A model generated the notes under the pieces. The model saw nothing but the letters and a program-made list of their open reading frames with translations, made no database searches and had not been told where the DNA came from. 64,000 bases of DNA from Casuarina equisetifolia (Eukaryota > Streptophyta > Magnoliopsida > Fagales > Casuarinaceae). This document shows, piece by piece, positions 25,401-36,297 of this stretch (positions within the stretch are counted from its first letter, which is position 1; the number at the start of each line of letters is the position of its first letter). The DNA is taken from the NCBI GenBank assembly GCA_028551475.1, contig CM052362.1, positions 23,294,021 through 23,358,020 of the forward strand. Reading direction: 5' to 3'. Both the position numbers and the translations under genes were made by a program.

Positions 25401-28400
25401 TCATTATTACCCCCCCAATCCCCCCCCCCCTCCTCCCTTGACCTAGCTTCCTGGCACCCAGATTCCGGTGCCTCCCACCACATTACAGACTCCACTTCCG
25501 CTCTTTCCAGTGTTGCTCCATATTCCGGCTCCCAGCAACTCACTGTGGGCGATGGTGTTTCCCTTCCCATCACCCACATAGGTACTCTTCGTACTCCTTC
25601 TTTTCAACTCAAAAATGTCCTAGTTGTTCCTTCCATTACCAAAAATCTTTTATCTGTCTCTAAGTTTTCAGTTGATAATAATTGTTACTTTCTATTTTCT
25701 ACCTCTCATTTTTGGGCTCTTTCTTGTCATACGGGGCAGATCATCCTCCACGGCACCCTTGATCGTGGTCTCTATCGCGTCTCCTCCCCTGGCGCCTCGA
25801 GTCCTCCTCATGCTCTCACAGCCGTTCGATCCAGTCCTCTTTTGTTGTGGCATCATTGCCTTGGTCATCCATCGTCTGACGTTCTTGTTCGTCTTTTGCA
25901 ATCCACCAATACTAGTTTTGTATCGTCCTCCTTTCCTCCTTGTACGGCATGTGCTCTCAGCAAGGCCCATCGCCACTCCCACCCCCCGTCCGAGTCTAGG
26001 TCTACTGCCCCACTTCAATTAGTCCATTTTGATATTTGGGGCCCGTCTCCTGTAGTGTCTTTGAACGGAAATAAATACTATGTTTGCTTCACTGATGATT
26101 TTTCTCGCTTTTCATGGCTTTATCATTTTTCCTCTCGCTCTCAATTTCTTCATATTTTTATGATTTTTCACAAATATGTCGAGACCCAACTTCTCTGCAA
26201 GTTACAGGCCATCCAATGTGATGGTGCTCCCGAATTCTTGTTTACTACCTTTCGATCTTACCTGCAGCAGCATGGCATTCATCAGCGAGTGTCTTGTCCT
26301 TACTCCCCATTTCAGAATGGGGTGGCTGAACGCAAGCATCGCCACATCGTGGAGACTGGTCTTGCCCTTCTCACTCAGGCTGCGGTCCCCTCTCATTTTT
26401 GGGATTTTGCATTTGAGACTGCCGTCTCGTTGATCAACCGCCTTCCAACTGCAATTCTTGGACATCTCTCCCCATGGCAGGTGTTGTTTCACCGACCTCC
26501 TGATCTCTCTCACTTACGTGTGTTTGGCTGTGCAGTGTTCCCTTATCTCCGACCTTATGCTCCACACAAGCTGGCTCCGCGCTCCCGCGCTTGCATCTTT
26601 TTGGGATACCCTCCTGGTTATCGTGGCTACCGCTGCTACTGCCCTGTCACACACAAATGCTTCACTGTTGCTGATGCTGTTTTTCATGAAGATGTCTTCC
26701 CCTATCACACTGCCCCTACCTCACCCTCTTTCCCACCCGCATCTCCACCACTCTCATCCCCTCTTATTATCCCTCCACTTCCTATTCCCCACCAATCGAC
26801 GTCCTCTTCCGACCCCTATCTGCCCTCCTCAGACCCCACTGGGTCTGAGCCTTCTCCAACCCCTCCTTTATCCGTTGCACAATCTCCCAACCCCCCACCC
26901 CCTCCTCCCCCTCGCCTTGTGACTCGTCTACAAGATGGTACCATCTCCCGCCGTACTATTACCCGTGACCACACTTATGCCCTTGCTGCTACCTCTACTT
27001 CCCCTCCCCCTGAACCCACCTGCTTCTCTCAGGCCATTCGGGATTCTCACTGGCGTGAGGCTATGGCTGCTGAATATACTGCCTTGATTCGCAATGGTAC
27101 CTGGTCTCTTGTTCCTCTCCCGCATGGTGCTCGTCCCATTGGCTGCAAATGGGTCTACAAGGTCAAACTCAAAGCCAATGGCTCTCTTGAACGCTACAAG
27201 GCTCGCCTTGTCGCAAAGGGTTTTCACCAGCAAGAAGGTATTGACTTCACTGAGACATTCAGCCCTGTTGCCAAACCAGTCACCGTTCGCACGGTCATCT
27301 CCCTTGCTTATTCCCGTGGCTGGCCCATTCGTCAACTTGACGTCTCCAATGCCTTTCTTCACGGTTATCTTTCTGAGGTGGTCTACATGGTTCAGCCTCC
27401 TGGCTTTGTGGACTCTGCTCGACCTTCTCATGTCTGTCGACTTCATCGCTCTTTGTATGGTTTAAAGCAGGCTCCCCGGGCTTGGTATCATCGACTCAGT
27501 ATATTTCTGGTCTCCCTGGGTTTCACAATCTCTGCTGCGGATACCTCTTTGTTCACTCTTCATACCCATCACTACAGTATGATCCTCCTTGTTTATGTGG
27601 ATGACATTATTCTCACAGGCTCTCCGCAGGCACCCTTCTCTCGCCTCCTTCAGGTTCTTCAGACGGAGTTTGCACTCAAGGATCTCGGTCCTCTTCACTA
27701 CTTCCTTGGTGTTGAGGTCCAACCTACTTCCACTGGTCTTGTCCTACATCAAGGCAAATTCACTCAAGACATCCTGTCTCGGGCCAAGATGGTTGATGTC
27801 AAAGCTGTCTCAACTCCTTGTACTACCGATGAGCCTCTTTCTATCTGGACTGGTGAACCCCTTGAAGACTCTGTCCTGTATCGCAGCATTGTTGGTGCTC
27901 TCCAGTATCTCACTCTCACCCGTCCTGATATTGCTTACGCGGTCAACACCGCCTGTCAGTTTCTTCACCGACCTACCACTGCTCATTGGCAATTTGTTAA
28001 GCGTATCCTCCGCTATCTGGCTGCTACTCCTCGCCTTGGTCTCCTTCTCACTCGTCACTCGTCCACTGAACTTCATGCCTTCTCTGATGCTGGCTGGGCT
28101 GGCGACCGTGATGATCGACGTTCTGTTGGAGGCTTCTGCATCTTCCTTGGTCGCAATCTTATCTCCTGGAGTTCTCGCAAACAGCGCACTGTTGCTCGCT
28201 CTAGCACTGAAGCTGAGTATAAGTCCCTGGCTGACACCACTGCAGAACTCATGTGGATTGAATACCTACTTCGTGATCTCCGTGCTCTCCCTCCGCTCCC
28301 TCTGACTCTCTGGTGTGACAATCTCTCTGCTCTCTTCCTGACGGCTAATCCGGTCTTTCATGCTCGTACCAAACACATTGAGATTGACTTTCACTTCGTT

Positions 28401-28997
28401 CGGGAACGCCTTGCTCGCGGTCAACTCTATCTCCAGTTCATCTCCACTGTTGATCAACCGGCGGATATCTTCACCAAAGGTCTCTCTTCTGCTCGCTTCC
28501 GCACTCTTCGGTCCAAGCTTCAGGTTCATTCTGCCCCTTCAGCTTGCGGGGGCATGTTAGACAAGCAGAGTGCCTCTTACCCACCGGCGCATGTGGCACA
28601 CGCGCCGGCCACGTCAGCACCATGTCAGCAGGTATGACCCGATGGTGACCCGCGACCGCTCCAGGATCCGGTCTCCATCGTGAGACGACCCGGTTTGTCC
28701 CCGACGCCCCTGCGCAACCCTAGCCACCGCGAATCTTCATCTCCGGCGATTCTTTCCTTATTTGCTTTGTAAATCACTGTAATTGATCTCTTTCCTGATT
28801 TAATTTCTTCTTTCTTGTCTATATATTGTAATCATTATTCATATAATCAAGAGAATTAGAAAATCACGTTGGAGCAAATCTAGGGTTTATGTTCTTCGTC
28901 TGTTCTTCCTAATTTCTGAAAATTCCGGCCACTCTCTCCTCCGTTCAACTACCGGACTTAGGATTTTAACAGCGCGCCTGACCGAAACATGGACCAT
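16476..28997 (-). CDS. Kinase copy A: MEKK1-like MAPKKK, first exon split by a Copia element
   Basis: Exons from 5' to 3': 28997-28972 plus 23661-22816 (one exon split by the element), 20853-20769, 20613-20551, 20105-19948, 18767-18695, 18586-18527, 17039-16929 and 16634-16476. Phases fit throughout, for 526 residues in the pre-insertion gene. The N-terminal half has MEKK1-like landmarks: [20 protein letters not shown], a poly-acidic tract, and [11 protein letters not shown]. Kinase motifs are complete: GRGSFGSV at 278-285, AIK with Lys 299, HRD at 392-394, DFG at 412-414, MAPE at 434-437, and ADIWSLG in exon 7. Members act above MKK1/2 and MPK4 in plant immunity. The frame reads on either side of the insertion, which falls at codon 9. 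A downstream in-frame ATG at 23573 could start a protein 38 residues shorter. The C-terminal tail is shorter than in copy F. Confidence 0.87.
23667..24083 (+). repeat. 5' LTR of the Copia element
   Basis: A 417-bp direct repeat of the sequence at 28555-28971. It contains a CCAC/GC-rich promoter-like first half and a TATA-like 'gtctatatattg' near 23930. Its outer edge abuts the GCGCG target duplication in kinase exon 1. Confidence 0.95.
24084..25440 (+). other. Copia gag region (fossil element part)
   Basis: The encoded sequence shows the plant Copia gag fold signature near its start ([17 protein letters not shown]), followed by the UBN2-type core ([19 protein letters not shown]). Towards the end is a CCHC zinc knuckle ([14 protein letters not shown]). 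Between these, at about 24945-25100, is a tandem array of short peptide repeats of the type SHLAGQ, encoded by a 12/24-base minisatellite; this is unusual for gag. Described as part of the element only. Confidence 0.85.
25545..28554 (+). other. Copia pol region (fossil element part)
   Basis: Domains in order: gag-pre-integrase ([20 protein letters not shown]), integrase core ([28 protein letters not shown]), reverse transcriptase ([31 protein letters not shown]) and RNase H ([44 protein letters not shown]). The order integrase before reverse transcriptase identifies Copia rather than Gypsy. Described as part of the element only. Confidence 0.92.
28555..28971 (+). repeat. 3' LTR of the Copia element
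   Basis: A 417-bp direct repeat of 23667-24083, of identical length and about 98% identical by eye. It is followed by the second copy of the GCGCG target duplication and then by the 26 bases of kinase exon 1 that carry the original start codon. Confidence 0.95.
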
Positions 28998-29555
28998 ATT
29001 TAAAAGTTAAATTTATGTATGCCCAAAAAATAAAATGCATAAAAAATAAGAACATGGAACATTTAAGAGTGTACTATTAAAATGTATAACTTCTTTGTTC
29101 ACATTGACTGTATTTACAAATTCTTTTATCAGTTGAAATTAATAAAAATATTATACGCTTTTTTTCTAAATGCTATATGTCAATTACGCACTCACATTTC
29201 ACAATCATTCTAAAATTTTACGTTTATATTAAATAAATAATGATAAATAATGAACCACCCGTAGGAAGTAAAAATGTAATTTGGATTAAAAAATAATCTT
29301 TGTGGTGATCACTTTAAAAAACAGAAAAGGTAATGAAAGTCATACATTCATTAATGTATAATCAACTCTCTTTTTGAAAGCAATCTTTCGTCACAAAGAA
29401 TAAGTCATTACAAGTTTAAAAGTGTCCAATTGCTCTTTATTAAAAATGATCAATCATCCATTTTAAAATATTGTTTTTAAGTTCACTTGTAGAATAATTT
29501 TATTGTGTAATGCTCATAATTTAAGGATGATATGTTAATATATCGGGAAACTTAC
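28998..29555 (-). promoter_or_regulatory. Upstream region of kinase copy A
   Basis: AT-rich DNA directly upstream of the ATG of copy A (28997). It is clearly similar to the region upstream of copy C (47720-48150): shared 'aaaatgcata', 'tttacaa.ttcttttatca' and 'ccacc.tg.aagtaaaaatgt' blocks in the same order. Part of the C side is also matched at 63930-64000 in copy F. It therefore looks like a shared ancestral promoter or 5' region. No unambiguous TATA box was assigned. Confidence 0.45.
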
Positions 29556-30003
29556 GCCGCGATTCCTTCATACACTGACGCAAGTGACCCATGTCCCAGA
29601 AGTTTTCGCTTTTCACAACGCGTGGTAACAGGCCTAATTCTCCCAGTGGGCGAAATATTAGTCGGACTCCTGGCTGAGGGGATAGGAATTCTGCTAGGAG
29701 GTGGTTCGAGATTAAACAACGCTTGTTGCTGCCAAGTTGCAGTACAGGATATTTTAACACCAAATCACACTCTTGTGCAACGAATAAACTGTATTTAAGT
29801 AAATGTAAAATATATAGGATAATACATGACATTTTACCAAAAAAAGATCATGCTTTAGAAAAGGCATTAGAGTTATGGTAATAGTGAAATTATAATAAGA
29901 AATAAAAATATGACACACCGGAAAAACCGCTGCAGATGACATTGTCTGGTTCGTGCACTTTAAAATCTCTGCAACAATTTCACGAACGACCAGGGATTCA
30001 CGC
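29556..30003 (-). pseudogene. Kinase remnant B, exon pieces in scrambled order
   Basis: 29556-29650 encodes a degenerate end of exon 1 (PVTTRCEKRKLLGHGSLASV, then YEGIAA) with its donor GTAAG intact. Next to it, 29660-29790 matches the 5' half of exon 8 and its preceding intron ('caagttgcagta.agga'). 29925-30003 sits between an acceptor ATTTGCAG and a donor GTGTGTC in the place expected for exon 7, but its sequence no longer reads as kinase subdomain IX. In transcription order, exon 8 sequence precedes exon 1 sequence, so this is a fusion of two kinase copies after loss of the middle. Confidence 0.6.
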
Positions 30004-30092
30004 CTGCAAATAATTTGAAAGTTAAGTAAAAGTAAAATCATAAACATAACTTATGAAGAGTAATAAACACACATTCCCTACTAAGAGTTGTG

Positions 30093-30415
30093 ACAATCTT
30101 ATGGAGGGTCAAAACACGTTCCGACTTAGGGGCCCAAATGGGGGATAATACTCCAAAGTAATGTATATATTTTATTATTAAGCTTAATTATTTTGACAAA
30201 ATGGCCACATTCGTTACAATTAATACTAAAGTTAACTACCATATCACAAGTTTGAACAACAAAGAGAAACTTAGAAGAAGTTGCTAAGCCTGCTAGGGAA
30301 AGGAATCTTGAAGGAGTAGTTAGGTGGCATCAAATGCCGAGCAAAGGATGATGGAATGTAATGATCTTACGGGGGTCAAGACACATCTAAGCTTATGAGG
30401 CCTAGGTGGGGGATG
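30093..30415. repeat. Weak direct repeat, possibly element-derived
   Basis: Two related blocks at about 30093-30152 and 30361-30415 share 'gatctta.gggggtcaa.aca' and 'ggggg.atgac/aat'-type wording, about 265 bases apart. There are no clear ends or target duplication. This could be a relic of a terminal-repeat element or a local duplication. Confidence 0.3.
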
Positions 30416-30429
30416 ACATTCCTATCACA

Positions 30430-32755
30430 CTGGCATTTGCAGTACTACTTGGCTTGTATCTAATTTAGTAAACTTTCAATACAACATAATTAGGTTGCTA
30501 AATATGTGAATATCAACTTAATTAGTTGCTAAAACTTGTCCTTTTTTCATACACTAACAAGAGATCAAGTCCTACCTAAACCTAAGGACTTCTCAAGAAA
30601 GAGGTCTACCTATTAATGTGGCCAATTAGACCCCATTGCACCAAAATAAAAATGTAAGGGGATGATAGAAGAAACAAGAAAATAAGAAAACGAACATAAC
30701 ATGTCATAACATATACATGAAAATTCTTTTTGGGAAGTTGAGGTAAATGAACTCAAATATGTTTACTTCAACTTGACCTACCATGATATTCCCTAGTGTT
30801 TGTTTCAAAGCTATTACTAGTTTTCTATTACATTTTTTTAGTAACATCTTAAGATCTCAATCCTTAGCAAACACAACAATTAAGTCAAAATTTTATTTTA
30901 ATTTAATACTATTTTGCTAACCATTAATCTTATTAAAATTATTAGTTATGAAACTTTATTTTTATAAGATAAAAATTTTAAAGTTTTTGACTTTAGGGGG
31001 AGTCATCCTCGCTCCCTCTCTAAGTTGAGGAAGTTTGGAGTGTTGAACGTTCATCAGGATCTGATTGGCCAGGTTCTACGTTAGATTTTTCTCTTTTTCT
31101 TTATAAGTAATAATTTATTAGAAACTCAACGCAAACAATAATGATGCTAAACTCCTTAAAAACAAGACGTGAAAGCCAAAAGGTGCCCACACCGGCGAGC
31201 GCCAACATGGAGGCAAACGAGGGCTGGAATGTAATAGATGACATCATGAAAACCCTAACCACTAACTAGAAAATGATTGAACTCAAAACGCTACGTTTGT
31301 TACATGCACATAGAATTCTAATCTCTCTTCTAAAACAATCTAGTATTTTTTTCCTATCAAAGTCGATACAATATAGCAACTATCGTAATTATGACCACAT
31401 AGGATGGAACAAAGTTTTCCCAACATCTAAAGGCCATAAACTAAATAAACATATCCCAGTTGATATGCATCTAAAAAATATTGTATCTACTACAAAAATT
31501 AAACTAATTACCTTCTAAACAAGGATAACAAATAATAAATAAATAAAAGTCAACATTTTTCTTTAACATAATAACTGAATCTTGTAAATAGTTCTTCTTT
31601 TAATTGCAAGGCATAAATAAACGAATGGCAAGGAATAATTTCTTTGTCATGCAATATCATTCTATAACACCTCAAGACCATAGTCATTTAGCTCTCCCAA
31701 GTTCACTTAGTAGACAAAGTCAGCAATTATGAATTAACAAGAAAGGTCCGTATTGTTGACATGAGGCTCAACTGAAGCTCATCCCGCTTGAAACCAAAAA
31801 AGTCTCAGATTTTACACCCACTCCCACACACCCCCATTACCTTTAAAAGAGAAAAAAAAATTGAAAGAATAGGAACCCTTGTTTCAAATAACAACTCTAA
31901 GATCCAGAGTCTTTCTCCAACATCAAAATAAATACCTAATATCTTGACATCTTAGAAACTCCTATGTTTTGAAAGATTAGGATTAGTTCAATTGGGCTAG
32001 AGAGTGGTGCCACTATGAAAGCAAAGCCACACATCTTTTAATATTGTTGATTTATAGCATAATTTCATGTTCTTAACACTGAAACTTCCATTTTTCTTAG
32101 TAAGGTATATAAAAATCCAAGCCGTTTTACCCCTTCAATTATTAGACTCACCCCACTTTAATAAGAAGCTCTAACAATGTGCTCCATTTGATTGATAACT
32201 CTCTTGGAATGAATAAAAAGAGAACACTAAAACATTTTCATAGCAAAGAGAATTGAATTAATCAACTAAAAACTTAATGCTATGACAAGATTTTACTTGT
32301 CCATCTCTTTGTCTTGGAAACAATCTTTTGTATTGTGGAAGTTATCCTTCTAACCATAACTTATGATGAACTTTTTTCAATCTAGAAGAATAAAGAAACT
32401 CTTAAATACCTTACCCTGAGTTGGGATTTCTGAATTTGATGTTGAAATCTACTTAGCAAAGCAATTAAGCTTTGGGTAAACCTAATAAAAAACATTTCTT
32501 ATGTACTTCAACAAGATTAAAACTAGTTAGAGAAGTACTAAACCTTTGTTTATGAAGATAAAATAAGCTCATCCATAGCAAAAGCAAAAGAGACGAGGGA
32601 GTGTGATCCCTTAAAAAAAATTATCAACTCTTAAGAATAATAATTTTAGAACTATTATTTGTACCAAGGAAATAGGAAATTGAAGATAAAAAAAAATAGG
32701 TGTAATATCATCATTCTTTTCATTCGTTGGAAGGCCTGATTTGTGGGGGCTATAA
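30430..32755. other. Intergenic DNA without recognisable gene
   Basis: AT-rich DNA between kinase remnant B and the duplicated TIR block. No NB-ARC, LRR or kinase motif could be read on either strand. A GC-richer patch at 31010-31260 carries no open frame of note. Confidence 0.45.
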
Positions 32756-32759
32756 TAAC

Positions 32760-34830
32760 CAATTGGAAAACATAGGAGAGAGAACAATAAGCAAAGGCAT
32801 TGATCAAGGATTGATTAAATTATTCTATCATATGTTTTAGTATATAAAAAATTATGTTTTCTGTGTTCCTCTTGTATCACCTGTTCGATTGGTCGTACAT
32901 AGTAAAGTTTCTTTTCTTCTGCTTTCGACATATTAACCTAACCCCTAAGTTACAATATTTGTGTGCCGGTTTGGAGACGGTTTTCAAAAATAATGGCTTA
33001 ATTTTTTGCTTTTCTACTGCCATAAAAAATAGCTTTATTTTTTTTTTCATTTTGTAAACAATTATATAAACATAATATGTTTGCTATATGTATCACATCA
33101 TCGAAGCCACAAAATAGAAATTGAACTCGATCTTCTTTCTAACAGCAGCTTCTCTCAATCATCATCGTAATACATATGTATCCCACCAATTAGCATTTTT
33201 TTTTTTTTATGTTCATAAGAAAAACTACGATTGAATTAAACGTTCGTTATGGGAGAGAAAAGCATGAGTGAAAATTTAGGGATATTTTGAATTTCTTGTT
33301 TTTCAGTACAATCTGTTCTCTGCCTTTCCCTCCAAAGTCAAGCATGCTCATCAAGACTTATATTAATAAATTCAACTAAATTCCTGGAAGTATCAGATCT
33401 TTCAATTTGAGCCTCACACAGAAAGGAATCACAAATGGGCAAGCAAGGCACATTATTGAGCGACTCTTCTCTTAAAGCTTCAAAAGCGCTTGGGCTTTCG
33501 ATGGTCTGAAGAAATTAATTCTTGATTTATCAGCATAACTTTTCGGTGAGGAAACCCATACCCATTCCTTGGTTGGACTTACCCAAATTGCTTATGGGAC
33601 TACTGGATCTATCAACTTCATGAATTCGCATTCCTCCTATTAGCCTTATTGTTATTGTCCATTCAACTGAAATCTAAGGCAGTAAAATGGAAAATCAAAA
33701 AAGGACTTCGTAGATGGCACTTACGTGTCTTCGGCCACATGCCGCCCGAGGACGTTACAAACGTCCCTGAGGGCTGCCCTCCACCTGTGCGCCTTGTCTT
33801 TGTCCAGCGAGTAACGCTCTTCGTGTGCTACAAATGCTTCCGCAAAACTACCCCCCTGATTCCGTACATCAGACGGGTCGACATGGTAGAAGATAGGCAG
33901 AACCCGCTGCCCCGTCACTGCTTGGCACTCCATCATCTTCGCCAGTTCCTCCAGGCACCACGTCGAGGCTGCGTAGTTGCGGGAGAAGACGACGATAACG
34001 AATCTCGACCCTTTCATTGCGGAGAACAGTCTGCTTGAAAAAACTTCTCCTATTGGAAGGCCTTCATCCCTGAAGGTGTTGATTCCGGCGTCCAGGAGAG
34101 CTTGACAGAGGTGATCGACAAAGCCCGCCCGCGTGTCTCGGCCTCTGAAACTCAAGTAGACGTCGTAGGTCCAGTTTGGATGGGAGGAAGAAGACGAAGA
34201 GACGAAAGCTCCGGGGGATGTACTGGCACTAGCAGTCATGGCGGCCCAAGCACGGTGTGAGAAGAAGTGTGAAATGGCCGACCGCAGGGAGCTCACAAGT
34301 AAGGGTCTACTGCCAAATGCATGATTTGCGCCGAAAGTGCATGTTCCAATTAGTCTTCCACTTTAGGCGCGTGAACAAAGGACGGTGCAACGCTTCGGTT
34401 AACAATATCTTCACCTGCCTCCGTTTTTTTATCAAATTATATTCAAACCTCTGTTCAAATCATGTTTAGAAAAAATTTATCATTCAGTGGATAAAGGCTT
34501 TGAATAAAACGATGGTCTTTACGTTTACCTCGACAAATTAAGATTAATTTGGTACTTGAAGTTCAGTTGAACAATAAAAATTTTTGCCTTGGAAAACGTA
34601 TCTCTCAACCTCGTATTCCGTTTGATAAAACAATTTCAGATAAATGAATAAGATTCCTCTTTTTCTTTTTGAAATCGGAGAGAAAGTTTTTTCTTTTTCT
34701 TTTTTCTTGAAAACACTTTAAAACAAGAATATACAAGCATAGCAGACATGAATGTGTTGACAAGAACATAGACATGTCCATAGCATATTATCTTTAAAGT
34801 GCTTACAAAACTAGTTTGGCCCATATTTTA
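32760..34830. repeat. Duplicated TIR block, copy 1
   Basis: This block matches 48640-52520 in the same orientation, with the second copy carrying about 2.2 kb of extra DNA. Landmarks are 'agagaacaataagcaa.ggca' near 32775 and 48645, 'gaagccacaaaatagaaatt' near 33103 and 48895, the TIR exon, and 'agttcagttgaacaata' near 34560 and 52245. The block includes the TIR gene at 33721-34239. Confidence 0.75.
33721..34239 (-). CDS. TIR-domain protein (TIR-only or truncated TIR-NLR)
   Basis: The first true ATG is at 34239, giving 172 residues if unspliced; an upstream GTG extends the open frame but is unlikely to be the start. One TIR domain fills the protein from about residue 25: YDVYLSFRGRDTRAGFVDHL, GINTFRDEGLPIGE (BB loop region), then SRNYAASTWCLEELAKM with the glutamate that is catalytic in plant TIR NADases, then VLPIFYHVDPSDVRNQ and HRWRAALRDVCNVLG. 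A strong donor (GACAC|GTAAGTGCC, exon edge 33725) coincides with the end of the domain, as in TIR-NLR genes, but no NB-ARC or LRR exon could be found over the next 3.5 kb. It is therefore either TIR-only, using the TAA right at the donor, or a truncated NLR. TIR proteins make NAD-derived immune signals sensed through EDS1. Confidence 0.83.
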   Translation of the reverse strand: MTASASTSPGAFVSSSSSSHPNWTYDVYLSFRGRDTRAGFVDHLCQALLDAGINTFRDEGLPIGEVFSSRLFSAMKGSRFVIVVFSRNYAASTWCLEELAKMMECQAVTGQRVLPIFYHVDPSDVRNQGGSFAEAFVAHEERYSLDKDKAHRWRAALRDVCNVLGRHVAEDT

Positions 34831-35129
34831 AATATGTATTTATGTTTAAGTGCTTGAGTTTCCACCTAATATAAGTAAAAGGTTTCTAAGGCTTCTCATG
34901 TCTTCTATGAAGAAAAAGATTTTCACGTTGTCACAAGGATGACACCATGATGATATTTGATTCAAGTTAAGGAACTGCGATTGGTCCCATCAACCGGCAA
35001 AAGGTAACTTTTGTTTTTACTTTTCACAATTGCACTGTCATGCAATGTCAGGCCCAAAAAAAAAGAGCTATATAAAGATGTTAATAGTAACTTTTACCCC
35101 ATTACATTCCGGTATTTGGCCAAAGAAAG

Positions 35130-36297
35130 TATTCCTAGGTTGCCTCGTTATAAATGGGTAGTCTAAAAGCTGAGCCGCAATCGGATGATCACTGGCCTTT
35201 ACTTGTATGCACTACAAGACAAAGTCCCTTGCATCTTCTGAGAGAGAATCAACAAGTTCCACAACGCTAGTTGCCACTGCCAAGTCTCAGTAGAATCAAA
35301 ACCGAGTCTTGCAAAGATGAATATTATTTAGAACTGGTTTAAAACATATTTTGCGTATTCCACTCAAGGGTTTTATATTATATATAAGAAAAAAGAGCTA
35401 CATGATAAGAAAAGCCAACTTGCTAGTCCCGAATGTGTAATTTTCCCAAAAGCACACAAAAAAAAGTCATTACAGAAGTAGAAGAGAATATCATGCTCTA
35501 CAATCAGCATCAAATTGCCCAAAATAAATATCATAATAAGAAGAAGAATATGACCTGCACATTTCTCAATCCCGAAAATGGACACTGGCCTGTCGACGAG
35601 TCCAATACAGTGCACCCAAGGTTCCATATACCACTTGGAAACCCAGACCCTTGGTTCTCCCCCTTAACAACCTGTACATGCACAACTTGGTAATCAGACA
35701 CTAGATAGAATGACAAACTTGACATAATCAAATAGAGTCTCCCCACCAAGAAGGAAAATGTTCAATGAAGCTACCTTGAGAGTTCAATTCTTTCAAAGGA
35801 AGAATAATGCATCCAAGCATATAAGTATACGCCACAAAAAGAGAGCATTAGACCAACTAATTAGAAATACAAATATTCCAGCAGAAGCTGAAGAGAAAAA
35901 AAAAACTGAAATTGACACAGGGTCTCTGATACTTTGTCTGGGAGCATTACGCCATCTAGGCCTGATACAAAGTGGTAGGAAAAGGAGACTATCTGAAAAA
36001 CAGATTGTTTGGACAAGTACATAACACAAAGGACGCATAATTTTTGGAAGTTTATATTAACATCATATTTCATCAATTGTGTTATTTACCAATCCAAACA
36101 CTCTGCTTCAAAGAAGAGCTCCCATTTCCTGCCACTAGAATCTGGCTTAGATCTCTTCTCCAATGAATTATCCTAGATAATTCTTGACGAATTGCATCTC
36201 TCTTGTTGTATTGCTCAGCTCTCCTCGCATGCCTCACTGCTGAATCCTCCATCTCCTTCATCCTATATAATTCGTTCAAAAGTTGCAACAGTGTCAA
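35130..36297 (-). pseudogene. Kinase remnant D (exons 8, 7 and part of exon 1)
   Basis: Exon 8 remains at about 35148-35290 (DSLSEDARDFVL, an in-frame stop, then KASDHPIAAQLLDYPF). Exon 7 (35561-35671) is open with correct splice edges but altered motif (IWNLGCTVLDSSTGQCPFSG instead of [13 protein letters not shown]). 35757-35880 matches intron sequence of copy E near 54240-54370. 36082-36297 aligns at the DNA level with exon 1 of copy E (57427-57662), but the frame has shifted and the glycine loop is lost. Exons 2-6 are absent. It lies directly downstream of the duplicated DUF1644 promoter block. Confidence 0.7.

Larger units (their letters stand above)
23667..28971 (+). mobile_element. Ty1/Copia LTR retrotransposon, young, probably Ale-like lineage
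   Basis: The element is 5305 bp, has two 417-bp LTRs beginning TGTTAG and ending TTAACA, and is flanked by the 5-bp target duplication GCGCG (23662-23666 and 28972-28976). A primer site starting TGGTATCA follows the left LTR, and a purine-rich tract (GCGGGGGCA) precedes the right LTR. The order gag, integrase, reverse transcriptase, RNase H is that of Copia. Size and LTR length suggest the Ale/Retrofit group, which is an inference. The two LTRs differ at about seven sites by eye (about 1.7%), so insertion was recent, roughly under one to two million years ago depending on the rate used. It looks nearly whole, with about one break. It is inserted antisense in kinase copy A and is much richer in GC than its surroundings. 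Confidence 0.95.

Noticed and set aside
32854-33057. 67-codon plus-strand open frame rich in Phe
   Set aside because: AT-rich low-complexity sequence; the corresponding stretch in the duplicated block (48.7 kb) is not open.
29000-33720. Search for NB-ARC or LRR exons completing the TIR gene
   Set aside because: No P-loop (GxGKTT), GLPL or LRR pattern could be read on the minus strand; short leucine-rich readings near 33560 and 49380 lie on the opposite strand and stop quickly.
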